A stretch of 64,000 nt of DNA from Gordionus sp. m RMFG-2023 (taxonomy: Eukaryota; Nematomorpha; Gordioida; Chordodea; Parachordodidae): the NCBI RefSeq assembly GCF_954871325.1, contig NC_088776.1, forward strand, positions 39,170,508 through 39,234,507, written 5' to 3'. Shown in pieces: positions 38,101 to 53,100 of this stretch. The notes beneath the pieces were generated by a model. That model did no database searches and was not told the DNA's origin. It saw only the letters and a list, made by a program, of their open reading frames with translations. Every line of letters begins with the position of its first letter. Position 1 is the stretch's first letter. Position numbers and translations under genes: made by a program.

Positions 38101-41100
38101 CTATTGTCATTCATTATAGAATGGTCAGAAAGAATAAAAAAGAAAAAATAACTAAAATTTTGATTTATTAGGTATATAATAATTACTCGCTTATCGCGTA
38201 TCTCAATGGACATAAAACTTAAAACGTTAAAATTAATAGCAGGCAAAGTATTTAAGTAAACCAAAAGAATATATATAAATAACTTGATGTAAGGCAACAT
38301 CTGTGACCCATATATTCCCTTGCGAGTCCAAAGTGAGTCCGTGTGGCATATAAAACATGTTGCTTCCCCATTTGTCGATTATTATTCCGGATTTTGAATG
38401 AATCGTAAAGAGTGTTTCACTTTTGATTATTCCCGTTTCGCGAAATAAGTAGTTCTCTTTAAAATCGAAAGTGCTGTATAATTATAATAATAAGGTTGAT
38501 ATTTTTATTTGAAAAAAAAGTCGAATTAAGAGTGAATCTGAATCAGATGGTAAGAATTTTTAAAAATATGAATTAGTTTGTGTTTCAAGTGTTATGAATA
38601 TTAACAACCTCCATAGACGTTAATACAAACATGAAACTTCAAACATATTGGTATGTAAGTGCAATGTAAAATTCAATCGAGTTAATTATTATTTTGTAAA
38701 TTTATTACAATAGACATGCAATGTTTGCAAATGCTGTAAAAATATATACCAAAAAAGTTTCTTTCGTCTTTCACATAAAATTATAATCTCTGTAGCATTG
38801 ATTTCAAAAAAAAATGTTAGTAAAGTCATTTAAGGTTATCTATTTGTAAGCATAAATTACGCTGCAGATTTACTTTATGTCCCACTGATTCGGTCCTCTG
38901 TGAAAAACATAGATAAGAGACTGAAAAGACGAATTAGTGCCATCTACTGGAATTATTTCTATATCCAAACCCCCAATTTGCCCAATTTGGTCCTCTAATT
39001 TGGGTGAAGGCCATTCTTCCAATTTTAAATATTCTAATTTTTTTATAGATATAAAATAAATATTTTTTAGAATATTATTAAATAGAAGTACAATATATTT
39101 CCAAAAACTTTAAAAATTTTAAACCATGCTAGCTATTTTAACTGTTTTTGGACATTTTCGATATAAAATATAAGTGATGCAATATATAATCAGGCACGTA
39201 ATTATTTACTTATCAGATAGTCGATTTGTAATTCAAATGCAGGCTAGTAGGCATATAATAAAACAACATAAACAGAACATATATACATACTTTTTTTATA
39301 ATGTAAATTCTTAAACACATGCTCAATTTTATAATATATAAATAACGATCCAGCAATAATAAACAATAGCACATTGTATTAGTAAATTATAGTATAAAAC
39401 GGTTGTCTATTTTTTTTTATCTACGTGAGAATATTCATATTATATCTTCTACTTTACCCTGATGCGACAAAAATTGGTCACGTTCTGATATGGGTATGTG
39501 AGATTCATCATTTATATCCTTTTGAGGTAGCAAGATATTTGAGAATTCTGTATTTCTAATAATATTTCTGTCATTCCCAAGATTACTCGTTCCTTCCAAA
39601 TTTTGTAAATTTTTTAGGAAATTTAATCTATATATAACATCATTCTGCTTAGATTTCCTTGACGGTCGTTCAGTAGGATCCAAATAGTCGTAATAAAAAT
39701 ATTTCGGCTTATTAGAGTTATTCGAAACATACTTTCCGGGTTCTGGGTTGTCCGGATACGATTCCGAATCGTAACTTCGTTTGCCCATAACTTTGAATCT
39801 ATGCATAGATTCAAAAGGCAGCGGCGGTACAAAGTGGTGATAATAATTTAGCAATTTAAAGTAAATGAGTAAATTGTTATCATAATAATGCAGCCGGTTT
39901 CTGTACAATTTAGGGTTACCATGTGAATCTCGAGAAAGCATAATATTTTCGTGCAATAATCTGGCAATATCGTATTTCAATAACAATCGCTCTTTTAAAC
40001 TAAGCCTTATCTCGTAGTTCATTACTGGATATAACAATTCTGATTTTTTTACAAAAATTTTTTTGATAGGAAGACAAAAAAGTTATAAAATTATTGGTAA
40101 AGAAAAATGATCTCTTTTCTTTCTTTCTATCTTTAATGGGGAAAAAAATTATTATGAAAATATGAAAATTCTTTCATTTTAAAAAAATTATTAGTAAAGA
40201 AAAATGATCTCTTTTTTTTTCTCTTTCCTCGTAATGGGGGAAAAAATTAATATGAAAATATTATAAATCTTTCATTTTAAAGATTTTATTACTTAGTAAA
40301 ATAGTAAAATAAGTATATATTTATATATATATAATAGAAATTACTGTTTGGCCAATCATCTTTCTGAAAAATCTTTCCCCCTAGGGGAAATTTTTTTGAT
40401 TTTATGGGAATAATTTGTGGTTTGGTATTATCGCCAAGGATTAAATCAGAGAAGAAGGAAGCGTTATAATTCAAAATATTAGGCACTGGTATATTCTTGT
40501 CCTCTTTTTTTTTAAATGGAAATAAATATTATAAATCACATAAAATAAATTAAACTATAAAAAGAAGAAGGATTATAACTATCTTAAAATAACTAGGAGG
40601 GCATGGCATAGCCTTCTCAAAAAAATAATATGCTAATTTCAAACTCATTAATAATTAGCAAATCTTATAGTTTAGACATATAAAAACGGTTATTAAGATT
40701 TTTAAAAAAACCTCTGATTATTATAAATGTATTTTTAAGTCTACTATTTATTATTAAATCAAATAATTTTTTAACAACGAAAAATTTAAGGAAAATAATA
40801 CAATATTCCAAATTTTTCAGCTACAAGTGAGCATGCGAGTTTTTGATGGGAAACCTATACAATGAATTTCATGAACGCCTTATTGATGACCTAGTCGACA
40901 AATAACTCCAAATATAGGGATCAAACCGAACCTAATCCGTTAAAACAGTAAAGGTCATTCAATCAAGAAAATATGATTTTAGGACAACTAATTTCAATTT
41001 TCACTAAGTTTAGTTTGCAGACAAAGGTTTGTTTGGTCTATATTTATACGAAATTTCAGTCTCCTAGTTATACTTTTGGTGATATGTGGTTTGCAAGGAA

Positions 41101-44100
41101 ATGCTTTTTTTAAGCAAGACAGGCATAAATAGTGTCGAAGGCAAGTGACTAAGTTTTTGAGCTGAAATGGTGTTATTTAGATTTATTGAACGTTAATGGC
41201 GTTCTTACTTTAAATAATGTTTCATATCTCTTGTAATTTTTAATTAATGTTAATAAAACGAACATTTTTGAATAGATTATTAGAACATATAAACATGTTT
41301 TAAATATTAAATTAGTTAAAGTATTTTAATGTGATAAATTGTGCTTTCAAAAATTATTTGCGGATTTTAATTTTGGTCAGGCGTTTCAACTATAGGGAAG
41401 AATATAATTTAAAAAATGGAATCACTAGGATCATGAGGCCCGTTCATACTAATCGAACTTCCGCTTTTAGAAAAGGAATTCATAAGTTCAGGTGGGTCCG
41501 TTTGGAAAGGACATAAATCGAATCGTGCTACGCTTCCGTCCATGCAAATCGAACTGGCTGCTTCGTGGTTACTCGTCATATGCTCGCTATGCGCGTTATC
41601 GTAAATTAAAGGTTCTCGTGATTGGGGAAAACCATAATACATCATGTAAAAATTACACATTTCGTCCGAGTGTGAACCGCTTTTTATTTTTTTGTATTTC
41701 AGAATACAATTTATTTTGTTGAATATATTAAATAAACTTCATAATATCCACGTAAAGATTAGCTAAAATGAGATAATTTTAGGAAAAAAAGGCGGAGATA
41801 ATTTCCATTCTAACCCTCTTAAGATTCTTTACGCTTGTTTTCATAAAAAATATTTGAGTATACTAATCTATCCTCAACTAAAACAGTTGAACCAAGAGAA
41901 GGGTTTTTTTTTAAATTTAAAATAAAGAATTGCCTACCTAAACCATCCGGCTTCCTAGCCCTCAAATTCATGACCATCTCCTTCATATAAATAGTTCATT
42001 ATCTAACTTGATATTTATGAACAGCAAAAAAAAAGTAGTAATTAAAAACAGTCATTATAAATAAATCCATATAATAGTTACCCCATTTGCACATAGTTCT
42101 CTTGGTCCCTTGAATCGTAGGTACATCTAGCCGCCTAATTATTTTTTGATGTAAATATTTATAAAATTTAATATCGAGGTTAAAAAGTTTTTTTAAAAAA
42201 AATTATTAAATTTTTAAAAAAATAAACCCATTAATTTATTACTTACTCCTATTATAATGATACTGGAAGAAAACTGAGAATATAATATGACATATTTTTT
42301 AAAAGTTATGTAGCCTGATATTTATTTACAAAATTATGATTTACAAATTCAAACCAGGATATCCCCTTTTTTTATGGTAATATCGTGGGTAGTAGGATAA
42401 AAGGCTTGAGGCCATTGAGGACTGCCCAATCCTATCTTGGTCCAAGTCATATATTCTTCCTTGTTTTGACCAGAACGTACGTTTAGGATATTGTCGACTT
42501 TATTTGCGTTCATCGCGATTTCTTGGCTATTGTTGTGCTTTATAACGTATCCCGAAATAACTCTGCCTTTAATATTATGTATTTGTGTTAAGTAAAAACT
42601 TCCTCAGGAATTAGTGAGATAAAAAAAATTAGGAAATCAGGTGCAACTACTCAATCCAGTCAAAGGCTCGGACAGAAACTAATTTAATTATATTTTGAGA
42701 ACTAATTTTCCCGACAATTTCAGTATAAAATCTAAATTTTCTCGGTGTTTTCAAAACAAAAACTAAATAGAACGGTTAAATACCAAATCCATTATATTAG
42801 TTTAATATAAATATATTTATTTTATTACCTAGTGAATGAGCGTGAGTTCTAAAAGCGAATGGATGAATATTAGGTCCTTTATATAGACACGATATATCGA
42901 CGTGAAATTCTAATTTAAAAAAAATTATCTAAACAACAAAATATTTTTTATATATAAATTTGTAGAATTTGATAGTCCTACAAAGCTTACTTATCATTTA
43001 TCGCTGTGCCTGAACGGTCGTTTTAATTCTTCGATATATTCGTTTTTCCCAAGTATTATTTAATTCTTATTTTATTATTTTTTCATAGATAAAATGTCAC
43101 TTATACAGGTTGTTGATTGTGACTGTTACCTGGCAGACCATAATATTACATGGCACATTATCAAAATAATATTTAAAAAAAGGTTATAGAAATCCTATCT
43201 TTGACTCAGAAATTTAAAATTAACTCGAAATTACTAGATGACAGAAAATCATCATTAAAATTAATTTTATTGCTTATTTAGTACAGTATAGTCTGCTATA
43301 TAATTTCTCCAGTAAAAACTTTATAAACGGAAAAGTCATAAGCGGATTATATTGTATAAATAAACTATGATTTACTTATTTCTTTTTTTTTCTCTATCCT
43401 TTATTTCTTTTTTTTCTCTATCCTTTATTTCTTTCATACATAAAATACAGTAAACAGCACACAATCTATAGTCTAATCCTACTTTTTAAAGATAATTTGA
43501 AATATAATAATATAATGTTGATAAAACACGATATAAACATTTAAAAAAATATCTAAAAAATAAACTTTCGATGCCAGGGGGTATAGGTTGTTTTAGAGCT
43601 AGCATCAAATGCATACCAGCCTCGTATTTTGGAGGCGTGGATGAATACCCGATTGTGATAAAAGAATAATCTTTGTGATCTTTGGTTAATATAAAATAGG
43701 GAGGGTATATTTTTTTAAAAATTAAATTATGTGGTAAAAGAAATAAATTCGTTTTGGATTAAACATTTTTTGATCTTTAAATTAAAAATTTTATTCTTAA
43801 ATAGTTTTGAACGACTGGTACTGACTTTCTCTATAAAAAACTTTAAAATTTGTCTCGGTCTCGGAAGCATCAATTCTTGTCTGAGAAAGGGAGAAAAAAA
43901 GGAAAAGACAGAAAAGAATTTAACTATAAAATAAACAATAAATAAATTATAAAATAAAACAATTTGATGCCATTATTTAAGAAAACCCGATTTTTTTTAA
44001 ATTAGTGAATCGTTAAGACTCGACTGCCCTTTATAAAACATAGTATCCTGCTAAAAATAAAATTAACTTAGAACATAACATTATTAAATTTTTTAAAATT

Positions 44101-47100
44101 ATTGTTATTCTATTTCTTTTAACCTATGATTGGGTTCAGGTAATGAATTTGCATAACGAGATAATCGATATCCACTTCTTGACCAATCTTATAACCAACA
44201 TCTATAGATGAATTCATTATAAAGATTATTTTTTATTCATTTTTAATATAAATTATATTAATATTATGTGGGAAAACTTATTTAAATCCAGGAGATAAAA
44301 AAACTCAACCCAACCCAAAATTGAAAAACCCAGCCTTCCTTAACTTATAAAGGTTTATTCGGGAATTTTCGCTGTTAGGAGTGTACCAGTCGCGTAAGTA
44401 AAAAATTTGGTCTGGAGAGGGGGGGGGGATAATAAAATTTTTTAAGAAATATTATTGTTTTTTTTATTAGAACTAATAATTATTTCTAATACACAATTTT
44501 ATATTAATGTGAATTATAAAAAAATTTATGTATAAACCGTCATATAAAAAACTATAAAATAAATGTGAATTAAAAGATATTAAACGGATATAACTGGCGG
44601 TATAGAAAAACTATAAAATAAATGTGAATTAAAAGATATTAAACGGATATAACTGGCGGTATAGAAAAACTATAAAATAAATGTGAATTATAAAATATAA
44701 AGTGAATATAACCACTATATAATCACTTAAATGACCCAAAATAGAAATTTGAATTTTTTGAGCCTTTAAAATTTATATACATAAAAAATTTAAATGTTGG
44801 TGATATAAATTAATACACAAAAAGTTTCTTAGGAATAATTGTATTATTTTGTATGTTATATATTTACATGTAAAATCCAATCTTCGTTGGGATTGAGCTA
44901 ATTTTTCAATTATCTCATCCTTGCTTGTCGTCAAATGCCTGTGAATATTCAAAAGATCCAAACCTTTCAATCTACTTTCAGAAGTTGTACTTCTTGGTAA
45001 GTTTTTCAGGGACCTGCAAAAAACACCCAGGTGAGGCCTGAAAATTTTTTTTAAAAAATATCCAGGCCGGGTTATATATTTTAAAACAGCCTATATTTGA
45101 AATCGTTATTATTTGCTATAAAAATCAAAAGGAAATATAATATTTTTAATCCGGGTCGGGCTTGAAAATTTTATTTAAAAAAAAGGCGGGGAAGGCCTGA
45201 AATTTTTTTTTAAAAAAACCCGAACCGGGCCGTAAAAAAATTTTAAAAAAAATCCGGGCCGTGCCCTGCAAATAGTACCTCTGCAGGGCTCTGTTATTCT
45301 TCTAAATAGAATGTTCTCTCATTAGTTTACTAATGGGAAGAGTTGCTAATATATATATATAAACCCTTTTAAAACATTGAGAATATAATTTAAATGTATT
45401 TGAAATGCAAAGCATCCATAGTATTTTTTGGGACTTATCAACCATAGTTAATTTTATAAACATAGTTATTCAGCTAACAAGGCATCATAAGATACTTTAA
45501 CATCTTCATGATAAAAATCTAACAAATATTTTTTTTATATCACCATCTGAAAAAAGTTGGTAAGTCTTTTGTGGAAGTAACATCTGCAGATTGGTAAGTG
45601 CTGCATGATGAATTAAAAATCATTCATTTATTTGAGTTATAAATGTATCTAAGAGAGGAGACATTTGTTTTATAATACTCTTCTACTGATCCTATATAAA
45701 TGTTTTAACGACGAGATTGCCTTGCTGCAAGTCGAAGGAGACAAATATTAAACACGTATAGCTCTGCTTTTGACTCAACAATAACATAAAATATGAAATT
45801 CTTCATCAACATTAGCCCTAATTTCCTTGAGTTCTAATGCTCTTCGCTATTCTCATCTTCTTAATCAAGTCAATGTCATGTTTTTGAAAAGTATTACATA
45901 TAGTTGTATAATTAAATTTAATACATTCTAATGAGAAAAAAAATTTGGAATAAGTATTGAATCCAATAATTTTCATGCTTCTGAGGAAATATTTCTTTCA
46001 GACCATTGTGATATTTCAGTAATAGTAAATAATCGGCTCTTCTAACTCCATAAAAGCTGTTACTGCTTGATGGCGATTTTGGATTTGGGGGGTGGGGGGG
46101 TTAGCGCCATTTTATAAGATCGGATAGGAAAATTTCATAATATTGGCCTATGACCGATATTTAAAAAAAGATGAAATATCGGTCTGATCCGATCCGATAA
46201 AAAATATTGATACCTAGTTTTTTTTTGTTTAATATCTCAAATATCGACATTTTATTTTTTTTATTTTCAAAAATTTTTTAATTAAAAATAATCAATAAAA
46301 AAAAGCCATTAAGTATATTATAATACTCATTTATGGGAAGAAAACTTTATTTTAAATAAAACGATTACTTAATAGAAAATTATAAATATTAAATATAAAT
46401 TTTACTTATTATTCTCTTTTTTTAAATATAACAATATATTGTATATAATAAAATAAAATACACACGTTATAACGGGCTTATAAGGGTTGTTATTTTTAAA
46501 GTTTTCCCGCTTTTATGGCACTTGCGAAATATGCCTACTTTGCTTTATTTTTTTATCTTTACAATTAGATTAATTGATTATGCAACTTTTCTCAATGGAA
46601 ATGAAATGTGGGTAATGGGAAGCGGCTTTATAACCGGATAAATTTATAAGATTTATGGGAACCGAAATCTAAACGCTAAAGAGGGGAAAGTATCTTCCAA
46701 GGGTTATTATATTGTAATCTGCAAATCATTTTAAATTGAAATTGATTGTTATTTTTTAAAATTATTTATTTTTTTAAGGGCAATGATTTTTTTTATATTT
46801 GTTTGGTAACTTGGATTGATAAGATACTATTTCCTCATAAAAAAATTAAAATTTATAAAGAATATAATCATAAAAATCCTGTAAACCTTTAGGATAAGAG
46901 AATTGTGAGGCGTTTCGTGCCCAAGCGTATATAATCTTTACAGCAGAATCGCCACAAATATTGCCGCATTGCCTTGTTTATGTTTTGAGAGAGAAAAATA
47001 AAATACGTTAAATATTGGTTAAAATCAGATTCTGGGAAAAAATTCAAAGATGCTTATTTTTAAAAAAATTCTAGAAATCGGAAAATAATTTAGTGTTTCA

Positions 47101-50100
47101 CTCTTGGTCCGGTGTGAGGTAGTGATATATAGCGCCGGTCAACATATAAAAATTTCTCAACAATGACCAAAAAATTTTTTTTATATATAATATCGTCACC
47201 CAAAATTGTTATAGCCTTTTAATTTTACCCTAGCCTCGTTCAAGTTGTTAGTTTAGAAAAAAATTGACTAGCCACAGCCAGGGATCGAAACCAGGTAGTG
47301 TTGTGCCTTATTTAGGTATCTAATCTTTTAAACCAAAGCTGACATTCAAAAATTGATAATTATATATATATGGATAATTTACGACGTTATCGAATATAAA
47401 ACACATAAAATCCAATAACGTCCGAAGCTATGCATCATTACCTCCATAGCTGGGGTTCAAAAGATAACATGTCAATTAGAGTATTTCTTTAAATAAATGG
47501 ATTTTTTAAAAAATAAATTTATGAATTCCCTATTACCAAGAATAGTAAACATTTTAAAAAAATAGTATTCTCGTGCTATATACTTACACAGTATATACTA
47601 GTGATCTGCATCGGGCTTAATTTTTCAAGCCCAGCCGACCCGATTTTTTTTTGGAAAAAATTATCCTGCTCGGCCCGATCCCGAACATATATTTTATTTG
47701 TCCCGAAAAATCCGAATAAAAATTATTTATCAGCCCGACCCGGCTCGAATTTATTTAAATATACAAAAATTTAATTTTTTTTAATTTAAAAAAAATATTA
47801 GTGCATGACAAAATGTAATATCATATTTAAAAAATTTTAAGTCCGATCCGGCCCGGCCCAAAATTTTTTGAAAAATGTTAGGCCCGACCCAGCCCGAACC
47901 TAGATTATTTTTAAAAATTAGGGCTGTGCCGATATTAAATATCGGATCGGCATCGATATTTCGCGTTTCCCAAAAATATCGGATCAGGCTGATACCTGTA
48001 AAAAACCGATCCGATCTTTTTGCTTTTGTTATTTTATGTATATTTATTTTACATTAATAATATTTTCTAAATAATTTTTTTTAAACAATGTAAATGCACA
48101 ACACCCCGTAAATTTTTTTTTTTATAAAAATAGAAAGGAACACAAGTTTTATTTATTTTAAATCTTTTTAAATAATAACGCCAATTTTATTATTTATACT
48201 TTAAAGAATTTTTTTTAATATGGTATCTGTATTATGAAAATATTTTATAAAAGATAAAGATAATTTTGCAAAGTGGGTTATCTGAGGGATTCTATTTCAT
48301 GGGGAGGAATAATAAAAAAATTCATTTAATACTAACAATATCCGTTAAATTTTTTAGTTATTGTAGAAATAAAAAAATTAAAAATGCATAATTCGACTTT
48401 TTGCATAAAAAATATTGATTTCTAAATTACATTTAGTTCAAAGAGGGGTGGTGAAAAATCAATATAAATATAGGATCGGTATAGTTATCGGATCGGGTTT
48501 GAACCAATATCGAAAAATATCGGATCGGTAAAAATATGTGGATCGGCACAGCCCTATAAAAAATAGACCATGTCCGGCCCGTCAGATCTCTAGTATATAC
48601 CCTACTTGCTTATAACGTTTAACAAGTTTTTTAGTGAATCTCATAATTATAAATTCTCTCAGGTATGATTTTAAAGTTTTAAATTCAATGTAGAAACGTT
48701 ATAAAAGAAAAGGATTATCGTTTTGTAATGTTGTTAAACGGGACTCGATTTGAGCTGATTTTTTATTTAGCCAGGAAAATATTGCTTAAGCCTCATGATT
48801 TTGCTCATAAATGGAACAGGACATCTATTAGCGACATCTCGAGACTTAGGCAATATTTTTCTGGCTAAAATTTAGTTGGCTTTAAAAATGGGCTCATATC
48901 GTGCTTTTTAACAATAATACTGTTTTGTAGTTTTTTAATTTACCAGTAGGGAAGATTCAAGTAATAAGGTACTTTACATCCGTACAAAAGTATGTGATGA
49001 GCCACCTCCATTGAGCTATGAACCTTAAAATCCACTATATAATAATTTTATATTATTTAAATTTGCAAAAAAAAAAGAAATATATTTTTGAGATTATGAG
49101 TGTGAAATTTGAAAAAAAAATCTCAATTTTATGTCATTAAATTTATATTTTACACAGATATAATTATAGAAGGAAAAATAATGCACCAAACTTTATCCAT
49201 CGAACTAACCAGAACGAATATATACTAAAATATTTTTAAAATTCATTTTAACGAGTCCCTTTTTTTAAAGAATAAGACAAGATACGCAAATATTATGAGG
49301 ATTAGAAATGATCATATTTGCATTCTCAACAATATCTTTAAACAATAACCCAAATTATCAACTGTTAAATTCTAGGTTTAATTTTAATATAGTTAGTAAT
49401 GATGGATGAATCTTTATATAGTGGATTCGGTTCTTACAAAAGCTTCTTTTTTCAAAAAGTTATATGCGAAATTAATGTTGTTAAACGGCTCGATTTTATC
49501 CGATTTTTTAAAAAGGCTGATTCAAAATTTTAGATAGAAAAATAATAGTCTGAATTCGTTAATAGATGCTCAAACCTTTGTGCCATCTATGAACAAAATC
49601 TTAAGGCTTGCAAAATAGTTTTCTGGATAAAATATTGAGTTCGCATTTTTTAAAAATCGGCTCAACATGAGCCGTTTAACACTATGGAAATATATAGCAA
49701 AAATATTTTTGATCAAAGAAAAAAGAGGCTTTAGGTTATTCATAACAAATCCGACAAACAATAATTCATATTAAGAAATTTGTATATAAAGTTTAAAAAA
49801 AAATTACCTAAATATCTTCTTTCAGCGTTGATTGCCTCACTGGTACAAAAATAGGCATCGTTCTGATAATAAAAGAGTTAGCATTTATTAATTTACATAA
49901 AATAAATTATCATTGCAAATTAGAGCATCAAACGTTTCCTGCTTTTAAACTTTTTTTCTAAATTTATCGTTCCCCTCCCTTGATAACCATTATAAGCGGG
50001 TTGCATATTAAATTCGCATAATAATTTCTACAATTATTTTAGAATCCGGAAAGGAAAATGTTTAAGAAGGTGGTGGTTATATATATAACTCTTCATATTT

Positions 50101-53100
50101 AAAAAAAATTAACCAATAAATTCAACCAAAAATATTAACTGTGGATATAAATATACTATTGATTACCTGCGGGGTTTTTTTTTTAAATCTTAAGCAAGCA
50201 TTCTTATTTTCGATCAAATCAAATAATTTATTCGTAAATTTATTGGTGATATTTTTTTTGGCAAAAGAGGATTATAATAAAAATTCAGATTATATTAATA
50301 GACAATTTTTTATATAAATTAAAATTTGGGGTATAACTGTGTCAAAATCAAAAAGCCAATATTAATTAAATTAATTTGATTTTGTCATATTCAAAATATT
50401 TATTTATTTTGTGAATTTAAGAAATCATAAGGCGTTCTTGCAATTATGATTACAATCTTAATTTAAAATTTAAATAAATATAGAGGGTTGTAAAATACGG
50501 GCAAAAAAATAAACAATAAAACAAAGTTTTTTAAATATAAAAAACGGGAAGGAGAGTCAAAATTATTAATGAAGTTTGGAAATGCTCAAAAATTAAATTT
50601 ATAAAATTCATTTTTAATCATTGCTGGATTATTACTCAATGCAAAAAGGACTTCTTTATGTCCCACGAATCTTGATAAAATATTATTTATTCATGACAAT
50701 TATAATTGTGCTAAATCTGAATTCTATTTATTATATTTCATACTTTATATTTTGTTGCATTCCAAATTTATATTTACGTCATAATAAGCGCAATCGCCCT
50801 TTATCGCTATATGAAACAGCAGAGCTACGCTTGAACTATCTCATCCCATCTAATTGGGTTAAGAAATTTGGGGGTAGCCTATGAGATGAGTTCATCCACA
50901 AATTTGGGCAGGCTGCAGTTACCTGTGCGCGCAAGAGGCAAAACCACTTGCTTAAACCTTACGGGAAACAAGAAGAGAGAGAAAAGCCCGTACCCTATCA
51001 AGTAAAATGTATATCATAGGGAGGGGTATTGGGTGATTTTAAGTTTATGATTTGTATAGAATTTGTTTATTTATTATAAATATTTATTTACTTATTGTGT
51101 TAAAAAAACTGCATTATTTACTTAAAAATATTAGCTTAGAATGATGATAGCATAAGTTAAGTATGTTTTGGATAGTTATACAAGGTTTAGGTAAATGAGG
51201 ATTTATTAGCCATATTCACAAAAATATGGCATTCAGACAAAACCCCAGATGATTGGAATAAATCAACAATCTGCAGCTTTCCACAAAAACCCCACCCTTC
51301 ATCGTTCGAAGATTACAGAGCCATTGCTCTCACTTATACAGTTTCAAAGGTGTTCCTGGTTCTCCAATGAAAAGATATATACTCTTTAACACTTACATAA
51401 CACTTACACTTTTCACTCCATACTCTTCATTATAAACAAAGCCATTCAGGCAATTAATCCTTATAATTGCCTTATTCACTTATGTCTGTTTTGGGGTTTT
51501 TCGGGGAAGTTGCCGATTGTTGATTTATTCCAATCATAGGGGGTTTTTCATATGCTCGTTAATCCCGTCAGAGCCTGGAGCTCTATTGTTTTTTAGCTTG
51601 TTTATGGCTTTGTTGATTTCTATGAGGGAGAAATCGGAGTGGGGTAATGGCAAGCCTGGCTGTTGGAAGCCCGCTATCTTAGAAGGAATCGTGGATTCAA
51701 AAACTGACATATAGAAGTCTGTCCAGATAGCCATTTGCTCTTCAGGGTCTATGTATTTGTTTCCTCCATGTAGAGTAAGTATAATACCATTATAACAACT
51801 CTTGGGCCAGGTTACAGCTAGGCCAAACTTTTTCACTTACTTCAAGATTAGAAGAGGCGTGAAACAAGGCTGGGTACTATCACCTATTCTTTCAATATAA
51901 TCATAAACAAAATCATAAAAGAAACCACGAGCACTATGAACCTAGTTGATCTATCATCAAACAATAATAATATCAATCACCTAAGAATTATCTTGTACGC
52001 AGATGACCTGGTTTTAATTACCAAGTCAAGAGATGAGACAATACTTATTGATAAGATTAAATTTTTTGTTTCTACTGAGAGCCATTCTCTTTTTGGTATT
52101 TGGCTATGATTTAAGTTATTATAGGCGTGGGAAATTGCATTTTTGAAATCCGACCAGCATCCCTCTAGCGATTTGGTAGGGAAGGGCCGGATTATTCTAG
52201 CTATGTTTGAGCAGATTGTATCATTGTAGGCTGTTTTCAAAACTGAAGCATTTATGTTGGTAAAGTGCCATTTGGGAGTTTGTTCTGGAGCTGCGCGTGT
52301 TGTACTATAGATGCGCCTGGTGTTATTGTTTCTCCACTCCTCACTTTGTATCTTTATATGCGCTTTAATTAACCTGTGATCTGATATATTTATATTTAGG
52401 ATGGCCTTTACATCTGCAAACCAGCTGTGGATATTAGATAGAAAGAAGTCAATTTGGGAGGAGTGTCCACCTCTTGAGAGGGTCATGAGGTGGATAGGTT
52501 TATGTTTAAAAAAAGTATTTTCGATTTTTAAATTGTTGTCTAAACATATTTGGAGAAGTTTTTTCCCATCCTTGTCATTACTGTTGTAAACTGTTGTGTT
52601 ACCTATAGTTTTACTAATTTTGTACATTATAATGACCTATTTTAGTGTTAAAATCTCCCATCGCTATAATGTTGTATCTTTTAGGCAAGGAGCTTATCAC
52701 ACTTTCCAGATGTTCCAAGAATATCATTCTTTCTGTAAGTTTTGGAAGGATGTAAACATTGAGGAGAATTGTGGGTTTGTAAGCGGTATTCAGGTATAGA
52801 ACTGCAATTCTTTCAGTCATGGGGACAAATTTTATAATGTATTTTTGGAGTTTATTTTTGATATGAAAAGCCACACCTGACCATTTGTTGTCCGTAGTTC
52901 AAGAGCTGTAGTATATGAAATTTGTAAATTGGGCCGAATGATTGTCGGGGGAGTGGGTATCCTGTAATCCAATTATGTCAGTGAAGGATAGAAGTGTCAT
53001 AAGAATTGACATTTTGTCTTTGATGCCACTTATATTTAGGGTAGCTAATAAAAGATTTCAAGCAACTAATCCTTATAATTGCCTTATTCATTTATATCTG

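Noticed and set aside
41331-41722. Plus-strand open frames across PAM exon 10
   Set aside because: Antisense shadows of the exon that encodes the SDEMC motif.
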